Below, in pieces: positions 9,861-18,900 of a stretch of 26,895 nucleotides of DNA. The translations under genes were made by a program, and so were the position numbers. Source of the DNA: Spirogloea muscicola (taxonomy: Eukaryota; Streptophyta; Zygnematophyceae; Spirogloeales; Spirogloeaceae); assembly GCA_009602725.1 (NCBI GenBank), contig WELB01000244.1, positions 136,082-162,976 of the forward strand. Reading direction: 5' to 3'. Each line of letters begins with the position of its first letter. Positions within the stretch are counted from its first letter, which is position 1. The notes under the pieces are model-generated. The model worked only from the letters and a program-made list of their open reading frames with translations. It had not been told where the DNA came from and made no database searches.

Positions 9861-12060
9861 TGGTCACTAGAGCACATCTCCCAGCACTCCCACCTGGCAT
9901 TCACAAGCATCTCGGCCTTGTACGTGACTTCTTATGGGTTCAGGAGCTGTGTCCATGTGGTATTGGACGAGCTTCACAGAAATGCTTGTCCTGCTAATTT
10001 TCATGCACTGGGCACCCGCTTCTCCTTGCACAGCCTCTCTTGGACGCAGACGTGGCAGGGAATGACTTTCAAGTAGAGCACACTTGACTCTTCGATATGA
10101 AGTCTCCTCAAAGCACTTCCTGATAGTTATGCCAATACTATATTCAGTCGATGGAAATTTTGAAGGATCTGCCACTGCTTATGCAAAGCAACACTATGAG
10201 GGTTTGAGACCCACGGCGAATGTAGTAGAAATCTCATCCACCTCGCTGTAGCCCACAGCCGGTAGCCTAGATTTGCAACGCCTTCAACACGGCCGTTAGC
10301 AATCTGTATGACGCATAGCACTAGATTGAAACGACAATTGTGCTGCCTGCTGGTGCAAACACCACGTTCACTGTCTTGTTTCTCTCAGTCACAACTATCT
10401 CCTTGTGCTACCTCCTTGCATCCGGCTCCCTTTCAAATATACTTAGCTAAGGTAAGAGGGCATGCTCCTCCACCTGTCTAGATTAAGACGAACCTCCCTA
10501 GAGCCTCAGATCTTAGTATCGTCCATCAAACTTGCTCGTCTTCTGTGTTGCTACCAACAACAACACCAAGAACAACTCCTTGGCATCCACTTCATTTTGC
10601 AGCTTCCTCACCGCGTCGTGCAAGTCTACACGCTTTGCTATAACCCTGGGAAAGAAGGCTGTGCCAAAGTCAAGCAGGCGGAGAAGTAGCCGTCCAAGTC
10701 TGACTTGCGCGATAGCAGAGCATGACCATGCGTAAGGACAAGTTAGCAGAGCGTGCTTCGAGAGTTGTGAGAGGTATTATTGGCATGAGCTTGACGTTCA
10801 ACCCGCTGTGTGATATCCGTACCTAGTATTCACACTACCTCTTACTTCTTCCATCTTAAAAAATGCATAGTGCCTACTTTCGCCTCTTGCTTGACCCTCT
10901 CCAGCTCGTGCATGGCTATGCTCTATGTCGTGCAACAAGCCTGCAAATGCAATACTTCCAATCCCACTGTCGGGGTGGCTACGAGGTGCTTCATGCGGCC
11001 TGTTCTGCATCTTGGCCATCCGCCTCTGGGGCCGGACTTCTGCAAAGAAGACCTGCATTGGCAAGTAGCGCTCAGAATGATCCAACTGCCAAGACGTAAG
11101 CCGCTGCCTCCATTTTCAAGTCAAAATTTTCCGTAGAGGACATTAAGTTGTAGCCCAAAGCTGTCCACCATGTACGTAAGTGGGCCCATATAAGCAGGCC
11201 GTCAATCTGCTTCAGCAGTCGCAGTTTTCTCCGTGGCTGCCTGTTTGAGAAGGGCTACGCAGTGAGGTGCAAGACCTGCACCATTCTCCTAGAAGCCAGT
11301 AGAAAGAAAATATCACTGCGATGGGGTCTATCTGTTCAAGATCGTCTTTAGCATGATCAGGGCAGCATCTGAAGATCTGGCACATTCATCAGTCAAGGGA
11401 GGCGTGTTGGTTGCCTGGAAGTGCGAAGGAAGGGAGGGGCAAGGGAAGGGACCGTGGAGAGGAAGTCTAGTTGATTTAGATCTGCAGAAGTAGGAGAGAG
11501 AGGGTGAGGCTGCATGGCTATTAAGGGAGAAAGGGGGCTTCCACGAGTCATGTAACAGGAAAAGTCGCAGTCGCAGCCTGCTGTGCTCGCTTCACTGCTG
11601 ATATGTCGAAGTCGCACAAGGGGTTGTTTGAAGGTGACGGATGTCCCGTGCAGCTTCTAACACCCCAAACACGGAAGGCAAGGGCGCTGATTGCAGGTGG
11701 CTACTTAGGAACTCCAGCGAGGATAATCTCATCTTGGCCTCGTTGGAAGACGCATACTGGCGTTGTCTGACACCTAGTGCGATGTATACCCATCATTGTA
11801 CCATGCTTCAATCCAGGCGCCTCTGAGTACCTCGGCATCTGTCGTACTGGCCCTGTGTGCCAACCACAGCGCAGAGTGTCAAGTGCTGGCACCTGGTCAG
11901 CTGCTGCACAAACTTCGTAGTGGTGGAATCAGATGCTCCACCAACGTGACTGTATTTGCCAGGAGAATGCTGCCTTCACAATGCTTGGAGCAGAGTGAAT
12001 TTGGTGGAGTGCTAGCGGACGAGCCCACTGGTTGGCACGGCGTCGTCGAACAAATGAGCG
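9861..12060 (-). pseudogene. Possible decayed or unrecognised minus-strand multi-exon gene
   Basis: No long frame exists here on either strand. Several minus-strand blocks nevertheless look exon-like, with acceptor-type ends. About 11960-11830 has a frame containing KFVQQLTRCQHLTLCAVVG, reminiscent of a leucine-rich repeat. About 11787-11640 has SSNEAKMRLSSLEFLSSHLQ after a CACTAG acceptor. About 11290-11200 has ENGAGLAPHCVALLKQAA after a TTCTAG acceptor. About 11090-10800 is an open frame starting DHSERYLPMQVFFAEVRP. About 10720-10510 has RLLDFGTAFFPRVIAKRVDL. The blocks lie in different frames and could not be joined into a convincing protein. This may be a real gene with short exons, a gene relic, or chance. 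Confidence is low and the outer limits are arbitrary. Confidence 0.22.
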
Positions 12061-12147
12061 GGTACCCATTGCACAGGTCGGTGTGACGTAAGAGCAGGCG
12101 GTACAAGCTGGTAATGGAGAAGAAAATAGCAGCTCTTCCGAAGCAAT

Positions 12148-12362
12148 GCCGTGGTTGGGAGAGGAAAAGGGTACGGACAATCGGGCCGGAGGACTCCCCC
12201 ACATTCTTTACTGGGTAGTCCAACACCAACTGGGGTGCCGCTTGGATGGGAGAGAAGGCGCAAGAAACTGCTCGCCCATAGAGAAGAGGGGCTGGGAAAG
12301 ACGAAAGACGCTTCCATGAGAGGGCGGTGGCTGGGAGAGGCCAGCCCAGAAAATAGATTGAA
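12148..12362 (-). mobile_element. Solitary retrotransposon 3' tails with hairpin
   Basis: At 12240-12360 the plus strand reads GCTCGCCCATAGAGAAG (from 12270), then GGGGCTGGGAAAGACG, GAGGGCGGTGGCTGGGAGAGG and CCAGCCCAGAAAA; the stem is 12329-12334 with 12341-12346. This is the same order as the 3' UTRs of coding copies. A more decayed relative (GGTTGGGAGAGGAAAAGGG) lies at about 12150-12180. No coding sequence is attached, so these are extreme 5' truncations or independent short elements. Confidence 0.6.
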
Positions 12363-12464
12363 CATAGGTCAAAGGGGCTAAGGGACAACGCTAAAGCTAG
12401 AACACATGGAATCAAGCAGCTACAAAGCCCTCAGTAATTCCTGCTAAGCAGCCGCAGGCGAGAG

Positions 12465-12800
12465 AGAAGGCGCAAAAAATTGCTCGCCCATAGAGAAGCT
12501 GGGAAAGAAGAAAGACGCTCCCATGAGAGGGCGGCGGCTGGGAAAGGCCAGCCCAAAAGAATGGACAAGATCCAAAGAGCCAAAAGGTGCCGGAAAGAAA
12601 AGCTACACAGCTAGACACGAGACGACGCAGATGGAAGCTTAGTACCCACGAGTGAGCAGCAGCAAGTCCCAGTGACAGCAGCTTAAAAAGAGGCGCTCCG
12701 CCTAGACGCAGATGCAGCAGCCATAGAGCGGCCTGCTCGCGAGTGGACTGCGTGAGCGAGGAAGCGCTGGAACGAGACCGACAGCCGCACGCGGGAGACC
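12465..12800 (-). mobile_element. Retrotransposon 3' tail with the tip of the ORF
   Basis: The 3' UTR has GCTCGCCCAT at 12482-12491 and a hairpin at 12536-12554 (GGCTGGGAAAGGCCAGCCC), followed by AAAAGAATGGACAAG. Reading in, the minus strand then ends in DLLLLTRGY with its stop at 12639-12641. Upstream nucleotides to about 12800 resemble the matching part of the fragment at 24080-24290. Only about 50 codons of degraded coding sequence remain. Confidence 0.65.
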
Positions 12801-12929
12801 TACGCTAGGGGCATGCGCGAGGCCAAGGTGCACTCTCCTCGCCGCCGAGGGCTCAGCTCGGGGCCGGGTCGGGGCTGCGGCCCGCCAGCAGCTGAGATGC
12901 TCAGCCCACCTCCTTGGAAGAAGGAGCTC

Positions 12930-13040
12930 TTCCAACGTAAGGCAACGGTTGTGAGGAAGAGAGGAATGGAAGAAGTGGCTCTTATAAAGGGGGACGAGGG
13001 CTGTGAGAGGCAAGCCCAAAGGGAATGGACAAGGTTCAGA
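12930..13040 (-). mobile_element. Degenerate retrotransposon 3' tail
   Basis: The hairpin core at 12998-13017 reads GGGCTGTGAGAGGCAAGCCC and is followed by AAAGGGAATGGACAAGGTTC, the same downstream context as other tails. The stem has decayed (CAAGCCC in place of CCAGCCC). No coding part is attached. Confidence 0.5.
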
Positions 13041-13259
13041 AGGCGCCAGAGAGCCACGGCTATGCAGGAGACTACAGCGAGTGACTGCAGCTTCACCCTT
13101 GGCCACGTGAGGCGCGGTATGCTTCAGCGAGCGCTTGTCCGGCCCCTTTCGAACGTTGTTAATTCTTTCTTCTGGCTGCGCAGTATCAGCCATCGCCCTC
13201 TACCCGTTATGACTTGGCGCTGTAGGCCCCCCCGTCATCTGGCCCCTTCGGCCCTTTTG

Positions 13260-13375
13260 TCGAGTCTTTTCGGGCTGGCAGCAGCAGAAGAAAGTGCTCG
13301 CCCATTGAGAATAGGGGCTGGAAAAGCCAGCCCAAAAAAGTATCAACAAAGGACGGGAAGGGGGCCAGGGAAGCG
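13260..13375 (-). mobile_element. Retrotransposon 3' tail with a perfect hairpin
   Basis: GCTCGCCCAT lies at 13296-13305 and the hairpin at 13315-13333 (GGGCTGG, five-base loop, CCAGCCC), followed by AAAAAAGTATCAAC. A half hairpin (TTTTCGGGCTGGCAGC) at about 13267-13282 abuts it in the opposite orientation, as if one tail had inserted into another. Confidence 0.6.
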
Positions 13376-13530
13376 CTAAGAAAGAAGAAAGTGCTCGCCC
13401 ATTGAGAATAGGGGCTGGAACAACCAGCCCGAAAAAGAATGAACAGAGTACGAAAGACAAGCACACGAAGAAACAAAGCAGGTACGGATCGACTCAGTAA
13501 CCCCTGGCCTGCTACAGCCCTTGCCCCCCA
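13376..13530 (-). mobile_element. Retrotransposon 3' tail plus last codons of the ORF
   Basis: This is a tandem neighbour of the preceding tail. GCTCGCCCAT is at 13393-13402, the hairpin at 13412-13430, then GAAAAAGAATGAACAGAGTAC and the end of the ORF (ARGY-stop, stop at 13494-13496). It closely matches the 3' UTR of copy D (about 21696-21855), including GACAAGCACACGAAGAAAC-like sequence. Almost the whole element was lost by 5' truncation. Confidence 0.7.
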
Positions 13531-14188
13531 CTGGTAGAGCCAACTTCATCGATTGGAAGCGTCGTTCACCCGAGGCTCGGCTCGGCTCGGCCGTGCCCGG
13601 CAGCTCAGCTGGCGCCACGCGCCACGGGCCCAACACTGGTCCGCGCCACGCGGCGAGTCAACATACTGCCCGCACGCGCCACGTGGTAGGGTCCGGCAGC
13701 CGAAGATCGCGGCGAAGCGGGGCGGCGGATCGGGCCACCCCGAGCTTCCAGATCCCGCCGGACCTGCCGTACACTGGGCCAGAGTAGATGAGCCTCAGCC
13801 GCGCGATCCAAGCATCCGGCGGCGCGCGAGGACCCTGCCGGCCGTGTCGGCAGCAGCTGTCGGCACGCACGTGTGGCGAGGAGGCCCGTACCGGAGTAGG
13901 GGATCAGATCGGGGGGGGGCGGGAACCAATCAGAGAGGGCGCTCGCATCCACGTGCCGCTTCTGTAGTGGGTTTGCAGGCGCCCCTTCTCCGCGATCGGC
14001 GCCGCTGGGCGCGGGGCCGGGCTGACGGCAGCCGATGGGGCTTGATCGCGCCGTCCTGCGTGCGACGCGTGGCGAGGCCGGGCAGCGCGAGGCGGGCCCC
14101 CCCTTCCCTCCACATCGCCCCGAGGGATCTGGTGCCCTGCCGGATCCACCCCCCTCCTCCGCCCGGCGCCGGCAGGCCACAGCTCCCG

Positions 14189-14229
<41 letters not shown>

Positions 14230-14266
14230 GGCGGCGGCGGCGGCGGTGCATGGCTGCCCGGCCGCC
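13531..14266 (+). promoter_or_regulatory. GC-rich promoter or 5' UTR region of the gap-interrupted gene
   Basis: This segment is much richer in GC than its flanks and has no convincing gene, although long overlapping frames exist on both strands for compositional reasons. A hexamer repeat (CTCCGG units, about five copies) occupies roughly 14190-14228 and runs into a GCG-rich stretch just before the start codon. No TATA box was identified. The boundary between promoter and transcribed leader cannot be placed. Confidence 0.4.
14190..14228 (+). repeat. (CTCCGG)n microsatellite in the leader
   Basis: About five near-perfect tandem copies of a CTCCGG hexamer lie about 40 bases upstream of the start codon. 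It is a simple repeat and may vary in length between individuals. Confidence 0.7.
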
Positions 14267-14270
14267 ATGA
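14250..14270 (+). promoter_or_regulatory. Six-codon uORF overlapping the main start codon (ATGA)
   Basis: ATG at 14250 opens MAARPP and stops with TGA at 14268-14270. This stop overlaps the next ATG (14267-14269), which has the strong context GCCGCCATGACC. The overlap means a ribosome ending on the uORF sits directly on the main start, a geometry suited to reinitiation control. It is relevant only if transcription begins upstream of 14250. Confidence 0.4.
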
Positions 14271-16631
14271 CCACCTTCGCGCACGACGGCNNNNNNNNNN
14301 NNNNNNNNNNNNNNNNNNNNNNNNNNNNNNNNNNNNNNNNNNNNNNNNNNNNNNNNNNNNNNNNNNNNNNNNNNNNNNNNNNNNNNNNNNNNNNNNNNNN
14401 NNNNNNNNNNNNNNNNNNNNNNNNNNNNNNNNNNNNNNNNNNNNNNNNNNNNNNNNNNNNNNNNNNNNNNNNNNNNNNNNNNNNNNNNNNNNNNNNNNNN
14501 NNNNNNNNNNNNNNNNNNNNNNNNNNNNNNNNNNNNNNNNNNNNNNNNNNNNNNNNNNNNNNNNNNNNNNNNNNNNNNNNNNNNNNNNNNNNNNNNNNNN
14601 NNNNNNNNNNNNNNNNNNNNNNNNNNNNNNNNNNNNNNNNNNNNNNNNNNNNNNNNNNNNNNNNNNNNNNNNNNNNNNNNNNNNNNNNNNNNNNNNNNNN
14701 NNNNNNNNNNNNNNNNNNNNNNNNNNNNNNNNNNNNNNNNNNNNNNNNNNNNNNNNNNNNNNNNNNNNNNNNNNNNNNNNNNNNNNNNNNNNNNNNNNNN
14801 NNNNNNNNNNNNNNNNNNNNNNNNNNNNNNNNNNNNNNNNNNNNNNNNNNNNNNNNNNNNNNNNNNNNNNNNNNNNNNNNNNNNNNNNNNNNNNNNNNNN
14901 NNNNNNNNNNNNNNNNNNNNNNNNNNNNNNNNNNNNNNNNNNNNNNNNNNNNNNNNNNNNNNNNNNNNNNNNNNNNNNNNNNNNNNNNNNNNNNNNNNNN
15001 NNNNNNNNNNNNNNNNNNNNNNNNNNNNNNNNNNNNNNNNNNNNNNNNNNNNNNNNNNNNNNNNNNNNNNNNNNNNNNNNNNNNNNNNNNNNNNNNNNNN
15101 NNNNNNNNNNNNNNNNNNNNNNNNNNNNNNNNNNNNNNNNNNNNNNNNNNNNNNNNNNNNNNNNNNNNNNNNNNNNNNNNNNNNNNNNNNNNNNNNNNNN
15201 NNNNNNNNNNNNNNNNNNNNNNNNNNNNNNNNNNNNNNNNNNNNNNNNNNNNNNNNNNNNNNNNNNNNNNNNNCGGCGGCGGCACCGGCGGCGGGCGATG
15301 CCAGCAGCGGCGGCGGCTGCAGCGAGGCCAGCGGGAGCGGGGAGGTGTGCCAGGCCGGCCAACCGCAAGCGCCGTACTCTGTGCCGTCGCTGGTGCAAGC
15401 CGAGCATTGGGACAGCGGCAGCGGCCACCAGCACGCCCAACAGGGGCCCTGGCAGCAGCATGCCGCGGCGACGGCGGCGGCGTCTGCGGCAGCGGCCGTT
15501 TCGGCTGCGGCGATGCTCTCGGCGCAGTCAGCCACCACCACTGACACCGTCTCGTGGGGACCCGTCATGCCTCCACCTCGAGTGGAGCCCTCGATGGTGG
15601 ATTACTCCGTCATTGCAGGCATGGCTGCGGCCGCAGCTGCCATGCCGAACCCTCCGGCAGCGCCACAGCCGCTGGCGCCTGACTCGCTGCGCCTGCAGCT
15701 GCACGACATCCTGACGAGCCTCGGGCGGACTGTCAGCAGCGCGGTTGAGGGCGTCAGGCCTGCTTTTGCAGGCGCGGGCTCTCCTGCAGCCTCGCCGACG
15801 GTGCACTCGCCGGGGCCCCTACGCGGGCTCCAGAGCGCTCCGCCGGCGCTCGCTGCGAAGGCGACAGTGGCCAGGACCTCGCTCAACAGCTTCTGTAACG
15901 GCCGCCCCGAAAGAGCCAGCTTTTGTGCCACACCATCGGCGAGCGCCGCGCCCACTGGCTGGTTGATGCCGGCTAGCGCAGGCGGCGGCCTCAGTGGTGG
16001 TGGCATCTGCTTTACAGAGCAGCAGCTTGTTGGTGCGGCGGCGCTACTAGACGCAGCGGTAACAACCAGGGAGGCCTGGGTCGGTGGGAAGCCGCTGAGC
16101 CCCCGCGCGAGCAGCAGTGCGAGCGAGCTTCGCGGGCAGCTCCCAGATATGACACCCTTGCCACCGCTGACGCAGCCGCTGGCGCCGCTCTTGGGAGTGC
16201 TGGATAGCCACCATCTGCCTCTTCAACGGCAGGCATTTGGCCGCCTGCCCGTTGCCACCAGCGAAGCGCTATCCGCTGCTGTGTCTCCAGCCACTGAGTG
16301 GAAACCCTGTCCAATCCTCCCCTCCCAGGAGCTGCTCAATGCCGCCGCCGCTGCAGCGACGAGCGGTGGAAGTGGCCGCAGCATGCCGGCCGTGGGCCTG
16401 CAGCGCCTGCCAGAGCTCGTGTGCTTCGACTTGCGCAGCGGCGGGGCTGCGTCGTCTACCCTGAGCTCGGCCAGTGGCACAGCGGCCTACGGCACGTCTG
16501 GGGAGCCGGAGCCGTGTGAGTGCGCAAGCCGCGCTATGTCGCCTGGCCTGCAGGACTTGCTGCTCTTGGACGTCCTAGACATGCTGGCAGCTGACGAGGC
16601 TGCCTGGGGCATGTACCTCCAGCCAATGTAG
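14267..16631 (+). CDS. Ala/Ser/Pro-rich protein, possibly a nuclear regulator; middle lost in an assembly gap
   Basis: The start is chosen at ATG 14267 because of its GCCGCC context; only MTTFAHDG is visible before the gap (14291-15273). After the gap one frame is open from 15276 to TAG at 16629-16631 (about 450 codons). It is low-complexity: Ala runs, Ser/Gly/Pro stretches, a His/Gln-rich patch (HQHAQQGPWQQHA) and isolated conserved-looking islands such as MVDYSVIAGMAA, LRLQLHDILTSLGRTV and ICFTEQQLVGAAALLDAA. It ends in GLQDLLLLDVLDMLAADEAA, a hydrophobic/acidic segment like a transcriptional activation helix. No DNA-binding domain is seen; one could lie in the gap. Whether the start and the post-gap frame belong together, and whether introns exist in the gap, cannot be judged. 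The transcription-factor idea is inference from composition. Confidence 0.55.
14291..15273. other. Assembly gap (983 N)
   Basis: All bases are N. The gap lies inside the GC-rich gene, directly after eight codons, where sequencing or assembly probably failed. The true length is unknown, so frames cannot be carried across. Any long frame that spans the gap is an artefact of treating N as coding. Confidence 0.99.
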
Positions 16632-17215
16632 TTGCCCTATAGTCATTCGCTCCGCCGCCCCTCTCTTCCCCCCAACCCTCCTCCACTTGCTGCCTTTTGA
16701 CCTTGCCCGAGCAGAGCACCGAAGCCTGCTTCTAGGCAGTTGTGCTCAGCTTGGATCGCTGGTGTCGGCGGATACGCGCCACACTCCTACTTCTGAGTTT
16801 GGGGCTGTCACTGTCAGTGTAGCAACTATATTAGTCGAGCTTCACAGTGCCATAGTGTCCTTGTGATTTGACACTTCTTGAAATATTAGGTTGCTAAGGT
16901 TCTGCCCACAAATTGCTAGCATTGACTCTGTAGCAGCCAGTTAAGGCTGCAGGTGTTGATTGAGGCGCTGATCATGTAGCCTACTTCTGTCATGCTCCAT
17001 CTTGTACCCTGGGACGAGGATGAGGAGCAATGCTGGAAGTGGGCAGATGTTGGCTGATTTTCTCATAGAACGATAGCATCCATAGTAGTTAGCCTGACCC
17101 ACCTGTGGGAGTCATGGCAAGGGCTGTTGAGCCGGTGCTTGCGGCATTCTAATGATCAGCTTGAACGAGCCCCCAGATAAGGCCAGCAGCACAACATCAC
17201 ATTGAGCAATTTGGA
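16632..17215 (+). other. 3' UTR and intergenic sequence
   Basis: GC drops sharply after the stop at 16631 and no further coding is seen. No TGTAA or AATAAA poly(A) signal could be picked with confidence. The start of this stretch is probably the 3' UTR of the preceding gene. Confidence 0.4.
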
Positions 17216-17580
17216 CAATGTGCTCATCTGATACACAGCCATGGGATAAGAGCTTACTTCTTTCCCAGCCCTCTCCCCCTTCTGAAAAGTCCCTTTCTTA
17301 CAGTAAAAGGCAACGGCTGGGAGAGGCCAGCCCAGATAGGTTAGGTCTAGAAGGGCAGTATTCATCCCTGTCCCACACCCCTCCCCTCGTATCTTTGACA
17401 AAATCGCTCCCTCTGGAGAGCTTCTCTTCAAGAGTGGCTAGTGGTCGTTCATATATCAGTAATAAGAATGATATGCATTTCACTTCTTGCATCTCTCATG
17501 ATCTTCACAGTCCTCCATTCGTGGGGTTTAGGGTCTACTTTCGTTTCAAATGTTCGTTGCTAAGTGACGACTGAAGATGA
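17216..17580. repeat. Fragment of retrotransposon tails and unassigned sequence
   Basis: A minus-orientation hairpin core lies at 17315-17332 (GGCTGGGAGAGGCCAGCC). To its left is a plus-orientation tail piece (GGGATAAGAGCTTACTTC, then TTTCCCAGCC, near 17243-17271). The remainder to 17580 shows nothing recognisable. Confidence 0.4.
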
Positions 17581-17861
17581 TCAGTAACAGCCATTGCCCC
17601 CCTCGCCTGAAGGCATTTTCCGGCCCCTCTTGACCGGCTGCTAGTCTTTCTGACTTGCCGCTGCTTACCGGAGGTTAATAAGTGACCATCCTTCGTGGTG
17701 CTTGCTCTGCTGTGTGGTTTAGCGCTGCCAGGCCCCTTCGGTTATTGTCCACTCTTTTGTTTCTGAAACCTCTATTGACAAATTGTTCCTGATTTCGGGC
17801 TGGCCTTTCACAGGCCTTGCCCCCTTGGGAAGAGCTTACTATCTTCTTCCTTTCTGCGTTG
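17581..17861 (+). mobile_element. Plus-oriented retrotransposon 3' tail
   Basis: The hairpin at 17797-17815 reads GGGCTGGCCTTTCACAGGCC and is followed by TTGGGAAGAGCTTACT, similar to other plus-strand tails. Upstream, GGCCCCTTCGG then TTGTCCACTCTTTT (about 17732-17760) resembles the 3' UTR context seen elsewhere. No ORF tip is attached. Confidence 0.45.
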
Positions 17862-18004
17862 ATTGTCGCCCCGCCAGGCACAGTCGGCGTGGGTGCCCCC
17901 AAGTGGTAATCGCCGATGATACAATGTCGCGGAAGAGGCGAGGCCCACCACTGCGGGGGCGGCAACTTCATCCAGAGGCCCTATGCACAGCTTGCCGCGT
18001 TTCA
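17862..18004 (-). mobile_element. Internal retrotransposon fragment (nuclease core region)
   Basis: The nucleotides align with about 20565-20700 of copy C, sharing GCCAGGCACAGT, GGCGTGGGTGC, GAGGCGAGGCCCACCAC and CAGCTTGCCGCG. That region encodes the LDVVATPRGGGPRLLLDVV part of the endonuclease-like domain. The fragment has no end of the element on either side and directly abuts the tail at 18005. Confidence 0.55.
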
Positions 18005-18345
18005 GGGCAGGTGCGAGGTGTGCATGAAATGACAGGGAGGCCAGCGAGCCATGACAATGTGTGTAAGAAGAACAACAAAAATTCTAACAAGGGCTAAGGC
18101 AAAAGAGACCATTACAACCATAGGGTGACTTTAGTATCCACGAGTGCAAATATATATCTGCCAGTCTTATCTGGGGCTCTGGAGCACCACTACGGCAAGC
18201 CAGTGGCCTGGCTTAGTGTCTTGTGCATCCTGGTGTGGGTAGAGCCTATATCGCGTGCAGGATGCCTAGGCAAGCAACCTGGAGGCACTGAAGCGCGGCA
18301 GCTCACTTTACCCACCTGGTCGACGTGCGCCGTCGTAGTCGGGCC
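18005..18345 (-). mobile_element. 5'-truncated retrotransposon fragment (copy F)
   Basis: On the minus strand the ORF tip reads IYICTRGY with its stop at 18131-18133. Coding nucleotides to about 18300 align with the copy C 3' coding end (GGGGCTCTGGAGCACCAC, TGGCTTAGTG). The 3' UTR (about 18005-18130) shares GTGCATGAAATGA..GGGAGGCC with copies C and E and lacks the GGGCTGG hairpin. An in-frame stop near the tip shows it is decayed. Confidence 0.6.
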
Positions 18346-18489
18346 GGTGGCTTAGAGCATACTAGCGTCCCACAAGCATTGGTCGCTTCACAGAATGCGG
18401 CTTCACAAAATCTTTAACGCTATTTTCATGGCTGGAAAGTCAATGCCCGGGCTTGGCGATCCACAGCACTCGTTACAAAAGTCGTCCTA

Positions 18490-18900
18490 CTTGTCCATCC
18501 CTTTGGACTGGCCTCTCAAAGCCATTGACTTACACTGGACGAGCTCTTACTTTCTACAGCGTCCCCAGTATAATATTTCCACCATTTGTGTATGCCAACA
18601 GGTGCTGGTAAGAATTCTGCCCGTGCATGTAGCTGTCGCCTCCACCACGGCACCGCCAAGCTACAATGCCGCTGGCCGCTTGAGATGCATGCACCCGCCC
18701 AGGCGCTGGCGGTCCGCCCGCGCTGTGCCCGCCCAGGCCCGCCAGCTTCACTGAGCCACATCATTCACATTCTTCCATGCTTCCACGCATTTCTGGCCCC
18801 TTCTAACTTTGTTCATTTCTGGGCTGGCCAGTCAAAGCCATCGCCCTCTACTTCAATCCATTCTTTCTGGGCTGGCCTCTCACAGCCACCGCCCTCTCCT
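18490..18900 (+). mobile_element. Cluster of plus-oriented retrotransposon 3' tails
   Basis: Three hairpin cores read on the plus strand: a degenerate one at 18505-18523 (GGACTGGCCTCTCAAAGCC), one at 18821-18840 and one at 18869-18887 (GGGCTGGCCTCTCACAGCC). Each follows TTGTCCAT or TTCATT/CCATTC plus a T-rich stretch, and is followed by GCCCTCT or GAGCTCTTACTTTCT. The intervening 18555-18800 has no recognised content. Confidence 0.5.

Noticed and set aside
10506-10725. DFG-containing minus frame as a protein kinase
   Set aside because: LLDFGTA resembles a kinase DFG motif, but no HRD loop precedes it, no APE follows it and the frame ends soon after.
11897-12415. 172-codon minus open frame
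   Set aside because: Its right-hand part is the translated hairpin tail repeat (LGWPLPATA-type sequence) and its left part has no similarity or splice logic as one frame.
13207-13476. Minus frames reading FSMGEHFL and LFQPLFS twice
   Set aside because: These are translations of the repeated 3' UTR tails, not a repeat-containing protein.
13553-15714. Very long open frames on both strands across 13.5-15.7 kb
   Set aside because: They exist only because the N gap is treated as coding and the flanks are extremely GC-rich. Only the 14267 start and the post-gap frame ending at 16631 look real.
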